Notes: a model not told the origin generated them from the sequence alone. Numbered from the stretch's first letter, positions 18,249-28,651 are shown. The stretch: 64,000 nt of DNA from Cerasicoccus maritimus (GCA_031296935.1 JAVDPD010000015.1:1-64000), one strand, 5' to 3'. Numbers and translations are program-made.

Positions 18249-18295
18249 GGGTCACAAAAAACGCCCCAACCGGCTGGCTGAGGCGTATTGTTGGC

Positions 18296-18338
18296 ATTTG
18301 CGCAATGCGCAAATCCTTGGGTGCAGCGGCACGCTGCC
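18296..18338 (-). repeat. Two-hairpin REP-like element (copy 3)
   Basis: On the minus strand the first hairpin GGCAGCGTGCCGCTGCACCC begins with the last base of the TAG stop of the persulfide-enzyme gene. Six bases later comes the perfect palindrome ATTTGCGCATTGCGCAAAT. This is the same order and spacing type as the copy after the fucose-isomerase-like gene (63731-63773). Confidence 0.88.
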
Positions 18339-20809
18339 TAAATAAACAAGTTCGTGCCGGTGTCGCTGGAGGCGCCGAGGAATTCGGCTACGCCGCCGAG
18401 TTCGACGCCGTCGATCAACTCTTCTTCGCGGATGCCCATAGCGTCCATCGACATCGTGCAGGCAACCAGGCGGACGCCGTTTTTGACGGCTTCCTGCATT
18501 AGCCCGGGCAGATTGGGCAGATTTTTGTCGGCCATACGTTGCTTCATCATCGCGGTGCCCATGCCGGCCATGTGCATCTGCGAGAGCGGGAGCTTGTTAG
18601 GTCCTTGCGGGAGCATCCAGCCGAACATTTTGTCCATGAAGGTCTTCTCCGGAATTGCAGGTGCCTGGTCCTTACGGAGAACATTCAGGCCCCAGAAGGT
18701 GAAGAAGATCGTGGCCTCGCCGCCCATTGCGACCGCTCCATTGGCGATGATAAAGGTGGCCATCGCCTTGTCCAGATCCCCAGAGAAGCAGACCAGCGTT
18801 GCGCCCTTGCGGGTGTTGCTGACCGGCGCGCCGCTGCTGGTGGGGGCCGGGGCATTGCTCAGGGCGACGCGGCCCACGACCAGGCCCTTTTCCTTGATCA
18901 CATCGAGGCACTCGTAGCCGTTGGCGCGGCAGAAGGCCGGCAGGTCTTTCTTAAAGCCGGCGTCGGACGCCGTGACCTCCAGCACCTGGCCGGGCTGGAG
19001 CGCGGCGACAGCGTCTTTGACCTTGAGGATCGGCCCCGGGCAGGCGAGGCCGCAGGCGTCGAGTTTGATCGTTTCGAGGTTTTCGGCAAGTGGGTGGGCC
19101 ATGATTTGGGCGGGTGATTGCGTTGAAGGTGTGAGGGTGGATTCGTTCGTTTGCAAAGATGGTTCGACCCGGCGTCCGCCGACGTGGGCGTAGGTCTCGA
19201 AACCATTCTGGGCCAGGATGCGGGCCGCGAAATAGCTCATCTTGCCAAGCGCGCACATGGTCACCACGGGCTTGCCTTTATCGAGCTCGCTCAGGCGGGT
19301 GCGCAGGCCGTTGAACGGGATGTTCAGCGAGCCGGGGATCGGCTGCAGCTCGACCATTTCCTTCGGGCGCACGTCGATGAGCTGCGCACCTTCGGGGGCT
19401 TCAGCCAGGGTGAAAACGGGCTTTACGAGCTCGTCGCTAAAGTTATTGGCCGAGAAGGCGGCGGTGTTGAGCACATCCTTGGCCGAGCCGAAGGGCGGCG
19501 CGTAGGCGAGCTCCAGGTGCTCGAGGTCTTCGACGCCGAGCTTGCCCTTAATCGCGGTGGCGAGCACGTCGAGGCGCTTGTCCACGCCGTCCGCGCCAAA
19601 GGCCTGGCCGCCGAGGATCTTGCCCGTGGCTTTGTCCCACAGCAGCTTGACGGTTACGTGGGTCGCGCCGGGGAAATAGCCCGCGTGGTTGTAGTCGGTA
19701 ACGATGGTTTTGCCGTAATCGACGCCCAGTTGCTGGAGGCGCTTTTCGGTGTGGCCGGTGACACCCGCCGTGACGTCGAACACGCGGACAATGGCCGTGC
19801 CGATCGAGCCCGGGTAGGGGCGGGCGCTGTCGCCGGAGAACATGTGGTCCGCTGCCGCGCGGCCCTGGCGGTTAGCCGGGCCACCGAGCGGAATCGCGGC
19901 GGGGCCGCCGAGAATGGGGTCCACGGTTTCGCAGACGTCGCCAATCGCGTAGATGTCCGGGTCGTTCGTTTGCAGGTGGGCATTGGCCTTGATGTGGCCG
20001 CGGGTGCCGAGCTCGAGGCCCGCATCCTTGGCCAAGCCGCTTTCCGGGCGCACGCCGATGGACAAAATGATGAGGTCGGTCTCGACAGCCTGGCCGGACT
20101 TGAGCTTGGCCGACACGGCGTTGCCGGCGGCTTTGAATGACTCCACGGCATCGCCGAGCACGAGGTTCACGCCGTTGTCGCGCAGCTCGGCCTGGACGGC
20201 TTGGACCATTTCGGGGTCCATTTGCGGCAGCACTTGCTCCTGTAATTCGACGAGGGTGACGCTCTTTTTAATATGAATGAGCTGCTCGGCCATTTCGAGG
20301 CCAATGAAGCCGGCGCCGATGATCAGCACGCGCTGGGCGGAGCTGGCGGCGGCCTTGATGCGGTCCATGTCCTGCAGGTTGCGCAGGGTGAGGACTTGCG
20401 GTAGCTCGATGCCGGGCAGCGGCGGGCGCAGCGGCGAGGCACCGGGCGAGAGGACGAGTTTGTCGTAGGTCAGGTCTTCCTCGGTGCCAGACTTCAGGTC
20501 CTTGATCTTCAGCGTCTTGGCGTCGCGGTCGATGGACACGGCCTCGGTCAAGTTGCGCACGTTCAGCTTGAGCATCGCGGTGAGCGATTGCGGGGTTTGG
20601 ACGGCGAGCTTGGAGCGGTCCTGTATTTCGCCGCCGATGTGGTAGGGTAGGCCGCAATTGGCGAAGGACACGTCGGGCCCCCGCTCAATGACGGTGATTT
20701 CGGCGTCTTCGCTGAGGCGACGGGCGCGGGCGGCGGCAGATGCGCCACCGGCAACGCCACCAACGATGACGATGCGTTGCGGTGAAGTGAGTGAGGTTTG
20801 GGTGCTCAT
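18338..20809 (-). CDS. CoA-disulfide reductase-rhodanese-TusA-DsrE fusion
   Basis: This 823-residue enzyme handles persulfide or polysulfide sulfur and joins four domains. Residues 1-450 are a pyridine-nucleotide-disulfide oxidoreductase of the CoA-disulfide reductase type, with FAD motif VGGVAGGASAAARARRL and active-site C52 in SFANCGLP. Residues about 460-550 are a rhodanese with C519 in VTMCALGKMSYF. About 580-650 is a TusA domain with CPGP near 589-592. About 665-823 is a DsrE-like domain. The layout suggests NAD(P)H-dependent reduction of sulfane sulfur with transfer between domain cysteines in the cytoplasm. An ArsR-type repressor gene lies 26 bases upstream in the same operon. Such fusions are known; the exact substrate is not. 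Confidence 0.92.
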   Translation of the reverse strand: MSTQTSLTSPQRIVIVGGVAGGASAAARARRLSEDAEITVIERGPDVSFANCGLPYHIGGEIQDRSKLAVQTPQSLTAMLKLNVRNLTEAVSIDRDAKTLKIKDLKSGTEEDLTYDKLVLSPGASPLRPPLPGIELPQVLTLRNLQDMDRIKAAASSAQRVLIIGAGFIGLEMAEQLIHIKKSVTLVELQEQVLPQMDPEMVQAVQAELRDNGVNLVLGDAVESFKAAGNAVSAKLKSGQAVETDLIILSIGVRPESGLAKDAGLELGTRGHIKANAHLQTNDPDIYAIGDVCETVDPILGGPAAIPLGGPANRQGRAAADHMFSGDSARPYPGSIGTAIVRVFDVTAGVTGHTEKRLQQLGVDYGKTIVTDYNHAGYFPGATHVTVKLLWDKATGKILGGQAFGADGVDKRLDVLATAIKGKLGVEDLEHLELAYAPPFGSAKDVLNTAAFSANNFSDELVKPVFTLAEAPEGAQLIDVRPKEMVELQPIPGSLNIPFNGLRTRLSELDKGKPVVTMCALGKMSYFAARILAQNGFETYAHVGGRRVEPSLQTNESTLTPSTQSPAQIMAHPLAENLETIKLDACGLACPGPILKVKDAVAALQPGQVLEVTASDAGFKKDLPAFCRANGYECLDVIKEKGLVVGRVALSNAPAPTSSGAPVSNTRKGATLVCFSGDLDKAMATFIIANGAVAMGGEATIFFTFWGLNVLRKDQAPAIPEKTFMDKMFGWMLPQGPNKLPLSQMHMAGMGTAMMKQRMADKNLPNLPGLMQEAVKNGVRLVACTMSMDAMGIREEELIDGVELGGVAEFLGASSDTGTNLFI

Positions 20810-20835
20810 AGTGCTTGTTCGGATTTTTAGATTGG

Positions 20836-21162
20836 TTAGATGCCTGCGCCATCAGCCACGGTGCCGAGGGTGCATTGGAACGAGTGGCAAAAGTGCTTAA
20901 TGTTCTCACAGTTAATGGAATAGCGGATCGAGTTGCCGTGGTTCTCGGCGAGCAGCAGGCCGCCTTCGCGCAGCGCCTTGAGGTGCTGGGAAACGGTAGG
21001 CTGGGCCAGGGGGAGGGCTTCCACGAGCTCGCCGCAGGTCCGGTCGCCATGCTCCTTCAGGAGGGTAATGATCGCGATGCGCGCCGGATGGGCGAGGCAC
21101 TTGGCGAAGTCCGCCAGCGCAATTTGCTCGCGGGTAAAGATGTTGGATTTAGAGAATGCCAT
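20836..21162 (-). CDS. ArsR-family repressor, probable persulfide sensor
   Basis: This 108-residue winged-helix repressor starts at the ATG at 21162. The recognition region is PLAQPTVSQHLKALREGGLL. It carries five cysteines (22, 43, 85, 92, 97). A cysteine in the RTCGELVE helix plus a C-terminal one is the pattern of the persulfide-sensing BigR/SqrR branch, in which a disulfide or polysulfide bridge releases DNA. That assignment is inferred from cysteine positions and from the downstream sulfur-transfer enzyme. A palindromic operator lies 7 bases upstream of the start, so autoregulation is likely. Extending the frame to 21204 would include the operator. Confidence 0.88.
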   Translation of the reverse strand: MAFSKSNIFTREQIALADFAKCLAHPARIAIITLLKEHGDRTCGELVEALPLAQPTVSQHLKALREGGLLLAENHGNSIRYSINCENIKHFCHSFQCTLGTVADGAGI

Positions 21163-21169
21163 GATTGTA

Positions 21170-21187
21170 TATCGTAAATATACGATA
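21170..21187. promoter_or_regulatory. Operator palindrome of the ArsR-type repressor
   Basis: TATCGTA-AATA-TACGATA is a perfect 7-bp inverted repeat with a 4-base centre, in an AT-rich patch directly before the repressor start. Short AT-rich palindromes of this kind are typical ArsR-family operators. Binding here would block the promoter of the repressor/persulfide-enzyme operon. Confidence 0.75.
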
Positions 21188-21486
21188 ATAGTTAAGTTTT
21201 GCACGTAAACCTTTCAAAAAAATGCGCGGGATGTGATTTTTCGGCGAAAGCCGGTGGTGGGGCGTGTTGGTTTGGCGGAAGGCAACGCTTTGTCGTTGCA
21301 GTAGTTGGTTGGTTTGGTGGGAGGGCCTTTTCTGCGTGTGTAAGTCGTTGAACCCCAACGCAGATTAATAGTGAGAGCTACTCACTAATAAAATGCTCGT
21401 GCGTTCACTTTTTTGTTGGCGGAAAATGGCGTTTGATCTAGTGTTTAATTGATCACTTATTCGGCGGTCTGCGTTGCCTCACTGCC

Positions 21487-21570
21487 GGAACGCGAAGCTT
21501 CAGCGAGTGTTTATGCTGCCCCTCAGTGTCGCACACATCAAACGCAGCACTCGCTAAAGCTTCGCGCTCC
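21487..21570. repeat. Inverted repeat, 23-nt arms
   Basis: Arms 21487-21509 (GGAACGCGAAGCTTCAGCGA, then GTG) and 21548-21570 are reverse complements with two mismatches, around a 38-nt spacer. This is a strong potential hairpin with no gene overlap. Confidence 0.8.
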
Positions 21571-21673
21571 AACCACTTCAATTCCCACTTCATCTTCTCC
21601 CCGCCTCACCCCTTTCCCCGCCTCACCAACACATCACTTTTTCGCCATGCACTCTTCTCCCATCAATTTCGCC

Positions 21674-21692
21674 TTTGCCGCATTGCGGCAAA
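21674..21692. repeat. 19-nt palindrome, TTTGC family
   Basis: TTTGCCGCATTGCGGCAAA is a perfect palindrome around a central T. It is identical to the second hairpin of the REP-like element at 63755-63773. Confidence 0.8.
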
Positions 21693-22083
21693 CTCTGGAT
21701 CCAACCGCAGGTTGGGAGGTATCCCAGTCGACGCCATGCGGGGGCATTCGCTCCGCGAGGGTTGTTCGCGTCGCGTAAACGGGCCCATTCGCTGACTGCC
21801 TTGGTGACAGCAAGCAGTTAACCGACGCCCAATGTTTGCGCGAACCGCACTTCGCCCGACGGACTATGCCAGCCTGCCCAGCGCAGCGTCGACGTGTGAG
21901 CTGTCGTTGATCGACGCTCCAGCCGGTGGCCCCTGAGCCGCCTGCGCCCCACCTGCGCCTCGTTTCCGGCGAGCGGGCGGGTAGCCCAGTGTTCTTTGAA
22001 AACGGAAAAACAGTTTTTACCCCCCCCTTGCGAGGAGAACGATTACAGGAAAAGGGAAGAAGTAGCCGTGCGCGAATTTGCGA

Positions 22084-22190
22084 TATGGAGTGCGCCAGCC
22101 CTCTGGCGCTTTTAGCATTTTGCGCGAGCGGAAAAGGTTCGTATCCGCTGCGTTCCATGCCAAAGCGCCAGAGGACTGGCGCACTCCATA
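22084..22190. repeat. Compound inverted repeat, 29-nt arms
   Basis: Arms 22084-22112 (TATGGAGTGCGCCAGCCCTC and on) and 22162-22190 pair over 29 positions with one mismatch. A shorter inner pair (AGCGG and CCGCT) lies in the 49-nt spacer. It is extragenic and of the same general design as the 18.2-kb element but unrelated in sequence. Confidence 0.82.
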
Positions 22191-22409
22191 AAGTGGCTGG
22201 CGTCTCGGTGGGATTTCAGGCCCGGCCAAAAATGACCGAGCCTGCTTTTTCCTTTAAACTTTTTCCTTTAATCTTCTAAGCGCTGAGCCCGAACCCGATC
22301 TCATCGAACTTTTAGCTGCTTTACGGGGTTGGTGAAGTAAGTTGCTCACGATTCGGAATGCATTTGCCATTGGTTGGCGGGGGCGTTCATTGTTGCGTGG
22401 CAAATTTAT

Positions 22410-25070
22410 ATGGCTGGACTGATTCGCAGATTATCCCTCCGTCAGGGTAGGGTGGCTGTCGCCTTGTTGTTACTTTCGGCGGCGGGTCTTTTCGCGCAGG
22501 ATGAGTCCGAGCCCAAAGCCGTAGCAGTGGCGGAGCCGACATCGCTCAGCGCAATGCCGGTGCAGATGATTTCCGACTGGCCGGAATGGCGCCTGAAGAT
22601 TTTGGCGGGAGACGACGCCTTGCAGCTTGGTTTACCGGGGTTAGCCGAAGGCTTTTATCGCGGGGTGTTGAGCACGAATCCAGACTTGAATGAGGAGGCC
22701 AAGGCTTTGCTGAGGGTAAAGCTCGCTTCGGCTTTGATTGCCCAACGGCGTTTTGCTGAGGCCAAAGAGATGCTTCCTCCGGCGCAAGGTGCCATCGCAC
22801 AAGCCGTTCGGTTGCGTCAGGCGATTTTGGCCTATCATGATGGGGAATTGATGCGTGCCGCTAGCCTGCTCTCGCGCATTGCGCCCAGTGACCTTAGCCT
22901 GGCCGACCAGCCGTGGTATTACCTGCTGATCGGCATGGAGGCGCGTGCGCGGGGAGACCAGACTGCGAGTGCGGTGGCTTTGGAAGAGGCCCTGGAGCGT
23001 TCGGTGTCGCCCGCCCAGCAAGCGCAGATTGAAGCCGTGAGGCTTAAGGGCGTCGTCATGGCTGGAGAGGACGATTTGGAGGCGCTCAAAGAGCTTGAGA
23101 GGCGCGTTGCTGACTCTAGGGGCACGCGCGCGGGTTTTGACTTTGCGCGTCAGATGGCCGTGGTGCTGGACCGTCTGAATCGGAAAGATGAGGCCATCGC
23201 CGTGCTGCGCGACCAGATGGGCATGATCACGGATCGGGAAAAGGCGGAAGCTGGCCAGATGTTGCTTTTGATCGGCCTGATCTCGGGGCGCGACTCCGCA
23301 CGTGGTCAATTGGCATTCCGCGAAATTTTGGGCGGCAAGGGCGAAGTGGATACGCAGCGCCTGGCCTTGTATTTATTGGCCGCATCGGCCACTCAGCCAG
23401 GCGACACGCGTGAGGCATTTCGCAAGTCTTTGGACGAGTTGGTGGCGCAGCCGGGTCACCCGCTTCGCGATGAGCTCCTGATGATGCGCGGTCGCTTGCG
23501 TTTGGAGAGCGGCGACGCCGCGGGCGCCGAAGCCGATGTGCGTGAATTGATTGAAGGCTACCCGGCCTCGCCTTTGGTGGACGAGGCGCTGTGGCTCCGC
23601 GCCTACATTGCCTGGAAAGACGGTCGCTACCGCAGCGCCGCAGAGGCCCTGGGGCAGATTCGCGACAAGATGCCCGCTGGCCCGGCCCGCGTGCGCATCG
23701 GTGAGCAGATCGGTGACGTGCTGTTCCTTAAAGGTGACTACGCTGCCGCGGCCGACATGTATTCTGGCGTGCTCAGCGAGAAGCAGGTGTCGCTCTTTGA
23801 GAACATGCTCTTTTATCAGGCAGTGCTCGCCAACACGCTGGCAAAGCGTTGGGACAACGCTCGCGCGCTGCTCGATGCGCCGAATGATTGCCCTCCGGAC
23901 ATTCGCTGGCGCGCAGAATGGATTTTGCTTGATGGCCTGCGAGCCGATGGGCAAGCGCAAGCCGCGCGCGACCGCCTGAGTCGTCTGATGGCAAGCAATC
24001 CGCTGCCAATTGACCAGGATTTGCGCTGGCGGGTGGAGTGGCTAAGCGCCCGTCTGGCCTACGATACTGGCGCTTCGGAAGAAGCCGCTCAGGAAGCGCG
24101 CGTGCTGGCGAGCGAGGTCGAGCGTGCCTTGGCGGAGGAAGAGGGTTGGCCGGTCATTGGCCCGGAAATCGTCAGCCACCTGCGTTTGCTGGAAGGGCAG
24201 GCCTTGATCCGCTCTGGCCAACCAGAGGAGGGGCTGGCAATGCTCGCCAAGCTTCGCGAGGATTTCCCCGGCAGCGACCCGGCAATTCTTTCTATATTGG
24301 AAGAGGCGCGCTATTTCGCGGGCAAGTTCAGCGACGCCGAGGCCCAACGCCGTCTGCGTGAGCTGGCTGACCGCTACCGCGACAGCCCCCATGCTCCGGC
24401 TGCACTTTACGAAGCCGCGATTCTGGCGGACCGCCAGGGCTTGGAGTCGACCCGCCGCGAGGCGATCACGATTCTCAATGACCTGATCACGCGCTACCCG
24501 AATCATCCGCTGGTCTTCCGCGCTCGTCTGCTGCAAGGCAACATTGCCCGGCAGTTGGGCGATTTTGGCGACGCGCGTCTGGTCTATGAAACCGTGTTGC
24601 GCGACTTCGCCGACCACCCGGAGATTTACCTGGCCCAACTTTATCGCGCCAACACGCTGCTGGCGCGCTCAGGCAATGACCCGGCGCTGCTCGACGCCGC
24701 GCAAAACGGCTTGGAAGGCTTAGATAAGCCGAGTGTGCCGATTGATGTCCGCGTCGAAGCCGGCTACACGCTGAGCCGCATTCAGCTGCAATTAAACAAC
24801 CCGCAGCGCGCCGCCGAAACGCTGTGGCTCGTCATTTCTCGCTACCTGCGCGACCCCGCCGCCGCCGCCGAGCTCGGCGCCAATGGCAAGTATTGGATGT
24901 CCCGCTGCCTGCTTGAGCTGGGCGACATTCAGGAGCGCGCGGGGAACGTGGAGGATGCGCGCGAGGTTTACTCACTGATCGGCAAATACGGTCTGCCGGG
25001 TAAAAACCTGGCCTCCGCCCGCCGCGAAAAACTCCGTCAACTCGCCGCCGCCGCGCCGGCGCAAAATTGA
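22410..25070 (+). CDS. Exported TPR-repeat protein of a Ton system
   Basis: This 886-residue protein (from the ATG at 22410) begins with a signal peptide ending AAGLFA before QDES. The rest is a long helical repeat protein with many tetratricopeptide-like units, for example AEADVRELIEGYPASPLVDE and FGDARLVYETVLRDFADHPE. It is followed on the same strand by ExbB, ExbD and a TonB-like protein. In related bacteria such TPR proteins accompany ExbBD modules and probably act as periplasmic scaffolds for outer-membrane transport or gliding-type machinery. The role here is an inference from the operon. Confidence 0.85.
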   Translation: MAGLIRRLSLRQGRVAVALLLLSAAGLFAQDESEPKAVAVAEPTSLSAMPVQMISDWPEWRLKILAGDDALQLGLPGLAEGFYRGVLSTNPDLNEEAKALLRVKLASALIAQRRFAEAKEMLPPAQGAIAQAVRLRQAILAYHDGELMRAASLLSRIAPSDLSLADQPWYYLLIGMEARARGDQTASAVALEEALERSVSPAQQAQIEAVRLKGVVMAGEDDLEALKELERRVADSRGTRAGFDFARQMAVVLDRLNRKDEAIAVLRDQMGMITDREKAEAGQMLLLIGLISGRDSARGQLAFREILGGKGEVDTQRLALYLLAASATQPGDTREAFRKSLDELVAQPGHPLRDELLMMRGRLRLESGDAAGAEADVRELIEGYPASPLVDEALWLRAYIAWKDGRYRSAAEALGQIRDKMPAGPARVRIGEQIGDVLFLKGDYAAAADMYSGVLSEKQVSLFENMLFYQAVLANTLAKRWDNARALLDAPNDCPPDIRWRAEWILLDGLRADGQAQAARDRLSRLMASNPLPIDQDLRWRVEWLSARLAYDTGASEEAAQEARVLASEVERALAEEEGWPVIGPEIVSHLRLLEGQALIRSGQPEEGLAMLAKLREDFPGSDPAILSILEEARYFAGKFSDAEAQRRLRELADRYRDSPHAPAALYEAAILADRQGLESTRREAITILNDLITRYPNHPLVFRARLLQGNIARQLGDFGDARLVYETVLRDFADHPEIYLAQLYRANTLLARSGNDPALLDAAQNGLEGLDKPSVPIDVRVEAGYTLSRIQLQLNNPQRAAETLWLVISRYLRDPAAAAELGANGKYWMSRCLLELGDIQERAGNVEDAREVYSLIGKYGLPGKNLASARREKLRQLAAAAPAQN

Positions 25071-25110
25071 AGTTGGTCTTTTAATCTTAGCCTGATCAAA
25101 TCGAATTCCT

Positions 25111-25833
25111 GTGAATTACCTGGACCTATCGCTCATCGAAAAAGGCGGCCCGATCATGTGGCCGTTGCTGGCGCTTAGCCTGTTGGGCTTTGTGTTCTTT
25201 GTGGAGCGCGCGCTCTACTTGCACCGCGGACAGATCGCCGCCAGTTCGTTTTTGGACGGCATTAAGAACCTCGTCCGCAAGCAGCGCGTGCTCGAAGCCC
25301 TGACCGTGTGCGAAGAAACGCCCGGGCCGACGGCGGCGATTGTGAAGGCGGCGCTGATGAACTTTGACCAGCCGGAGGCGAAGATCCGCTCGTCCGTGCA
25401 GGAGGCGGCGATCATTGAAATCCCGGCACTCGAACGCCGCATTGGGACTATTGCCGCGATTGCCAAGGCCTCGCCGATCCTGGGCTTGCTCGGGACGGTG
25501 GTGTCTCTGCTGCGCGCGTTTTCCGTCATGCAGGCGGAGGGGCCATATGCGAATGCCTCGATTTTCTCTGGCGAAATTGCCCAAGCGCTGATCACGACGG
25601 CGGCCGGACTATCGATCGCCGTTATGGCTTATCTGGCGCACCACTTCTTGTACGGCCGCGTCCGTGCGCTCGTCCACGACATGGAGTGGGTGGCGAACGA
25701 GATCATGCAATTTCTGTTGTTGGATTTGCCAGATGAGCTGGCTGGCCAAGAGGCAACCAGCGAAACTGGCATCGAAGACCCGCGTGTTCCGCCGCCGTCG
25801 GATGATGAGACACCAGGTAAGCACGCCTCGTAA
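25111..25833 (+). CDS. exbB: ExbB/TolQ/MotA-type proton channel
   Basis: This 240-residue inner-membrane protein of the MotA/TolQ/ExbB family uses the proton gradient to energise a TonB-like partner. A first membrane segment lies at about 14-34 (IMWPLLALSLLGFVFFVERA). Two more are at about 115-140 (AKASPILGLLGTVVSLLRAF) and 155-185 (AQALITTAAGLSIAVMAYLA), the conserved proton-path helices. The start is a GTG at 25111, 40 bases after the TPR gene. A short acidic tail (DPRVPPPSDDETPGK) is unusual but harmless. Confidence 0.92.
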   Translation: MNYLDLSLIEKGGPIMWPLLALSLLGFVFFVERALYLHRGQIAASSFLDGIKNLVRKQRVLEALTVCEETPGPTAAIVKAALMNFDQPEAKIRSSVQEAAIIEIPALERRIGTIAAIAKASPILGLLGTVVSLLRAFSVMQAEGPYANASIFSGEIAQALITTAAGLSIAVMAYLAHHFLYGRVRALVHDMEWVANEIMQFLLLDLPDELAGQEATSETGIEDPRVPPPSDDETPGKHAS

Positions 25834-25857
25834 TTTTCGTTCTATATATAAGAAGAG

Positions 25858-26358
25858 ATGTCGCTCGTTCAGCCATTGGAATTGCAAAGCCGCTTGCGGA
25901 CCCCGCCCACGGGCGCGGATGTCGCGGCCTTGTTTGATATCCTGCTGATTGTGGTGATGCTGTCGTTGCTGGGGTCGCGTTTTGTTTTTGCCCCGGGCAG
26001 CACGATTGGCTTGGAGGATTTCGAATTGCCGGAATCGAGCTTTAGCGAGCTTGCTGGCGTGCCGACAGTGGACGTGCTGACGCTGCTGCAAGACGACCGC
26101 GTGATCTACGATGGTCAGTTTATGACCGCGGAAGCGTGGTCCCTGGCCCTTGAGGATGGCATGGTCGAGGTGCGCCGGAGTAGCAACGCGATTTTGCTAA
26201 TCAAGGCTGATGGGCGCATCAGCTTGCAGGCGTTTCTACGGATTTCCGACCGTGCGCGTCAGGCGGGCTACACGCGGATTCAGATTGCCGAGCGCCCAGC
26301 CAAGGGGGCTGCTGAGCTGCAATCATCGAGCAACCGTGGCGGAGTTATTCTGCAATGA
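25858..26358 (+). CDS. exbD: ExbD/TolR-family protein
   Basis: This 166-residue protein has one N-terminal membrane helix (about residues 24-45, VAALFDILLIVVMLSLLGSR) whose aspartate is the expected proton-carrying residue. A periplasmic domain follows, ending in LIKADGRISLQAFLRISDRA, as in ExbD/TolR. It is 24 bases downstream of exbB and its end overlaps the next gene by 4 bases (ATGA). Confidence 0.9.
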   Translation: MSLVQPLELQSRLRTPPTGADVAALFDILLIVVMLSLLGSRFVFAPGSTIGLEDFELPESSFSELAGVPTVDVLTLLQDDRVIYDGQFMTAEAWSLALEDGMVEVRRSSNAILLIKADGRISLQAFLRISDRARQAGYTRIQIAERPAKGAAELQSSSNRGGVILQ

Positions 26359-27122
26359 GCGGCGCGTCGGCAGTCGAGCCGGTTGGGGTAGTGCGTCGCG
26401 AAAAGAGTATCTGGCGCAACCCAATTGCAATCTGGGCTTTGGTTTTGGGCGTAATTGCGCACTTGGCGGGCTTTTTTGCGTTCAACCTGGAGTTACCGTC
26501 CGAGCAAGTGATGGCCCCGCCGGCACCGGAAATCTATTATCTGGGTGCCAACGACGAGCTGAACGACTTGATGCAGGAACAGTCAGACTTGTTGGATTTT
26601 GAGCCACTCTTTCTGCCGACTTCCCGCAATGCCTCGGTTTATCTCGGTTGGGAGCAGCTCGTCGAGCGCACGCAGCCGTTTACGGAATTACCGCCTCGAC
26701 TTCTGATTAGCGAAGAGCGTTTTCCGGAGGTAGGGCGTGATAAGGTGGCGCCTTTGAGCGATCCGCCAGAGATGCTAGAGCGCGATGCTGCCGGAAGTTT
26801 CGGGGCGTTTGGACAATTGGTAGATGCGCAAACGGCGCTCCCGGCTCGGGGTGGTTCCGTAGAGGTCTACCGCGAAGGGAAGTCACAAGTCGTTCTCGAA
26901 AAAGAGCTTATTGGAGGGGTCTTTGAAGAGGCGGCGGATAATTTGAGCGGCGTACAAGAGTGGGGGCTCAAGATCGGGGATACGGGTGTTGTCGGCGAGC
27001 CACTTTTAATTCGAGGCAGTGGACTTGAGTCGGTCGATGCTGCTGCGGCTAAGTATTTAGATGAAAATATCCCACAATGGAGCTTGGCACCGGGCTATTA
27101 TCGTGTTGTTATCGGCCCTTAA
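26355..27122 (+). CDS. TonB-like energy-transducer candidate
   Basis: This 255-residue protein has a single membrane helix near the N-terminus (PIAIWALVLGVIAHLAGFFA). A long periplasmic region with proline- and glutamate-rich parts follows. The last 90 residues could form a TonB-type C-terminal domain, but the typical YPxxA motif is missing, so the call rests mainly on position after ExbB and ExbD and on topology. It overlaps exbD by 4 bases. A terminator-like hairpin follows its stop. Confidence 0.6.
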   Translation: MSGASAVEPVGVVRREKSIWRNPIAIWALVLGVIAHLAGFFAFNLELPSEQVMAPPAPEIYYLGANDELNDLMQEQSDLLDFEPLFLPTSRNASVYLGWEQLVERTQPFTELPPRLLISEERFPEVGRDKVAPLSDPPEMLERDAAGSFGAFGQLVDAQTALPARGGSVEVYREGKSQVVLEKELIGGVFEEAADNLSGVQEWGLKIGDTGVVGEPLLIRGSGLESVDAAAAKYLDENIPQWSLAPGYYRVVIGP

Positions 27123-27127
27123 ACCCG

Positions 27128-27160
27128 TTTTTCCGGCCTGAACTTTTTCCGGCCGAAAAA
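27128..27160. terminator. Rho-independent-type terminator after the Ton operon
   Basis: TTTTTCCGGCC and GGCCGAAAAA pair with one bulged base around a 12-nt loop, 5 bases after the stop of the TonB-like gene, followed by an AT-rich tract. The T-rich and A-rich flanks would allow termination in either direction. Confidence 0.6.
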
Positions 27161-27254
27161 ATATTTTAAATTTTCATTGACGGATAGGAATAGGCTTAGC
27201 AATCTCGCCAGCTTTCCGTTTTTTCCCGCTAACTGGGAGGGAACGGTTTTTAAT

Positions 27255-27330
<76 letters not shown>

Positions 27331-27375
27331 TTCCAGTCTAGCTTCCTTCCACACACACACACACGAACATCAAAC

Positions 27376-28566
<1,191 letters not shown>

Positions 28567-28587
28567 GTTTTTACTTTTCCAGCCTTC

Positions 28588-28626
28588 GCCGGAAGCCCCG
28601 TATCGGGCTTCCGGCTTGGTTGTTTT
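28588..28626 (+). terminator. Rho-independent terminator of tuf
   Basis: GCCGGAAGCCC and GGGCTTCCGGC form a perfect 11-bp stem with a 6-nt loop 21 bases after the tuf stop, followed by TTGGTTGTTTT. It separates tuf from tRNA-Trp. Confidence 0.85.
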
Positions 28627-28651
28627 AAAAACAAATTTTCATTTTTTACGT

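Larger units (their letters stand above)
17975..18337. other. Repeat-filled gap between mgtE and the persulfide enzyme
   Basis: No gene is supported in this 363-base stretch. Two copies of the REP-like hairpin face each other at 18034-18053 (+) and 18319-18338 (-), enclosing a long inverted repeat at 18162-18248 and a 19-nt palindrome at 18296-18314. The mgtE promoter should lie in the first 60-100 bases upstream of its start, overlapping the first REP copy. Confidence 0.7.
21205..22409. other. 1.2-kb gap rich in compound palindromes
   Basis: This is the longest gap in the window. Frames of 70-170 codons exist on both strands but are rich in Arg, Ser and Pro, and several run through the palindromes; none looks like a protein. 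The region holds inverted repeats at 21487-21570 and 22084-22190 and a palindrome at 21674-21692. The promoter of the TPR-ExbBD operon should lie near its end. A noncoding RNA cannot be excluded. Confidence 0.55.

Noticed and set aside
21634..22158. A 174-codon frame on the minus strand
   Set aside because: Composition is Arg/Ser-rich without strand/helix pattern, and the frame runs through two palindromic repeats; no protein family suggested.
27349..27366. ACACAC tract before tuf as a phase-variable repeat
   Set aside because: Short, lies outside the coding frame of a constitutive gene, and no second state is evident.
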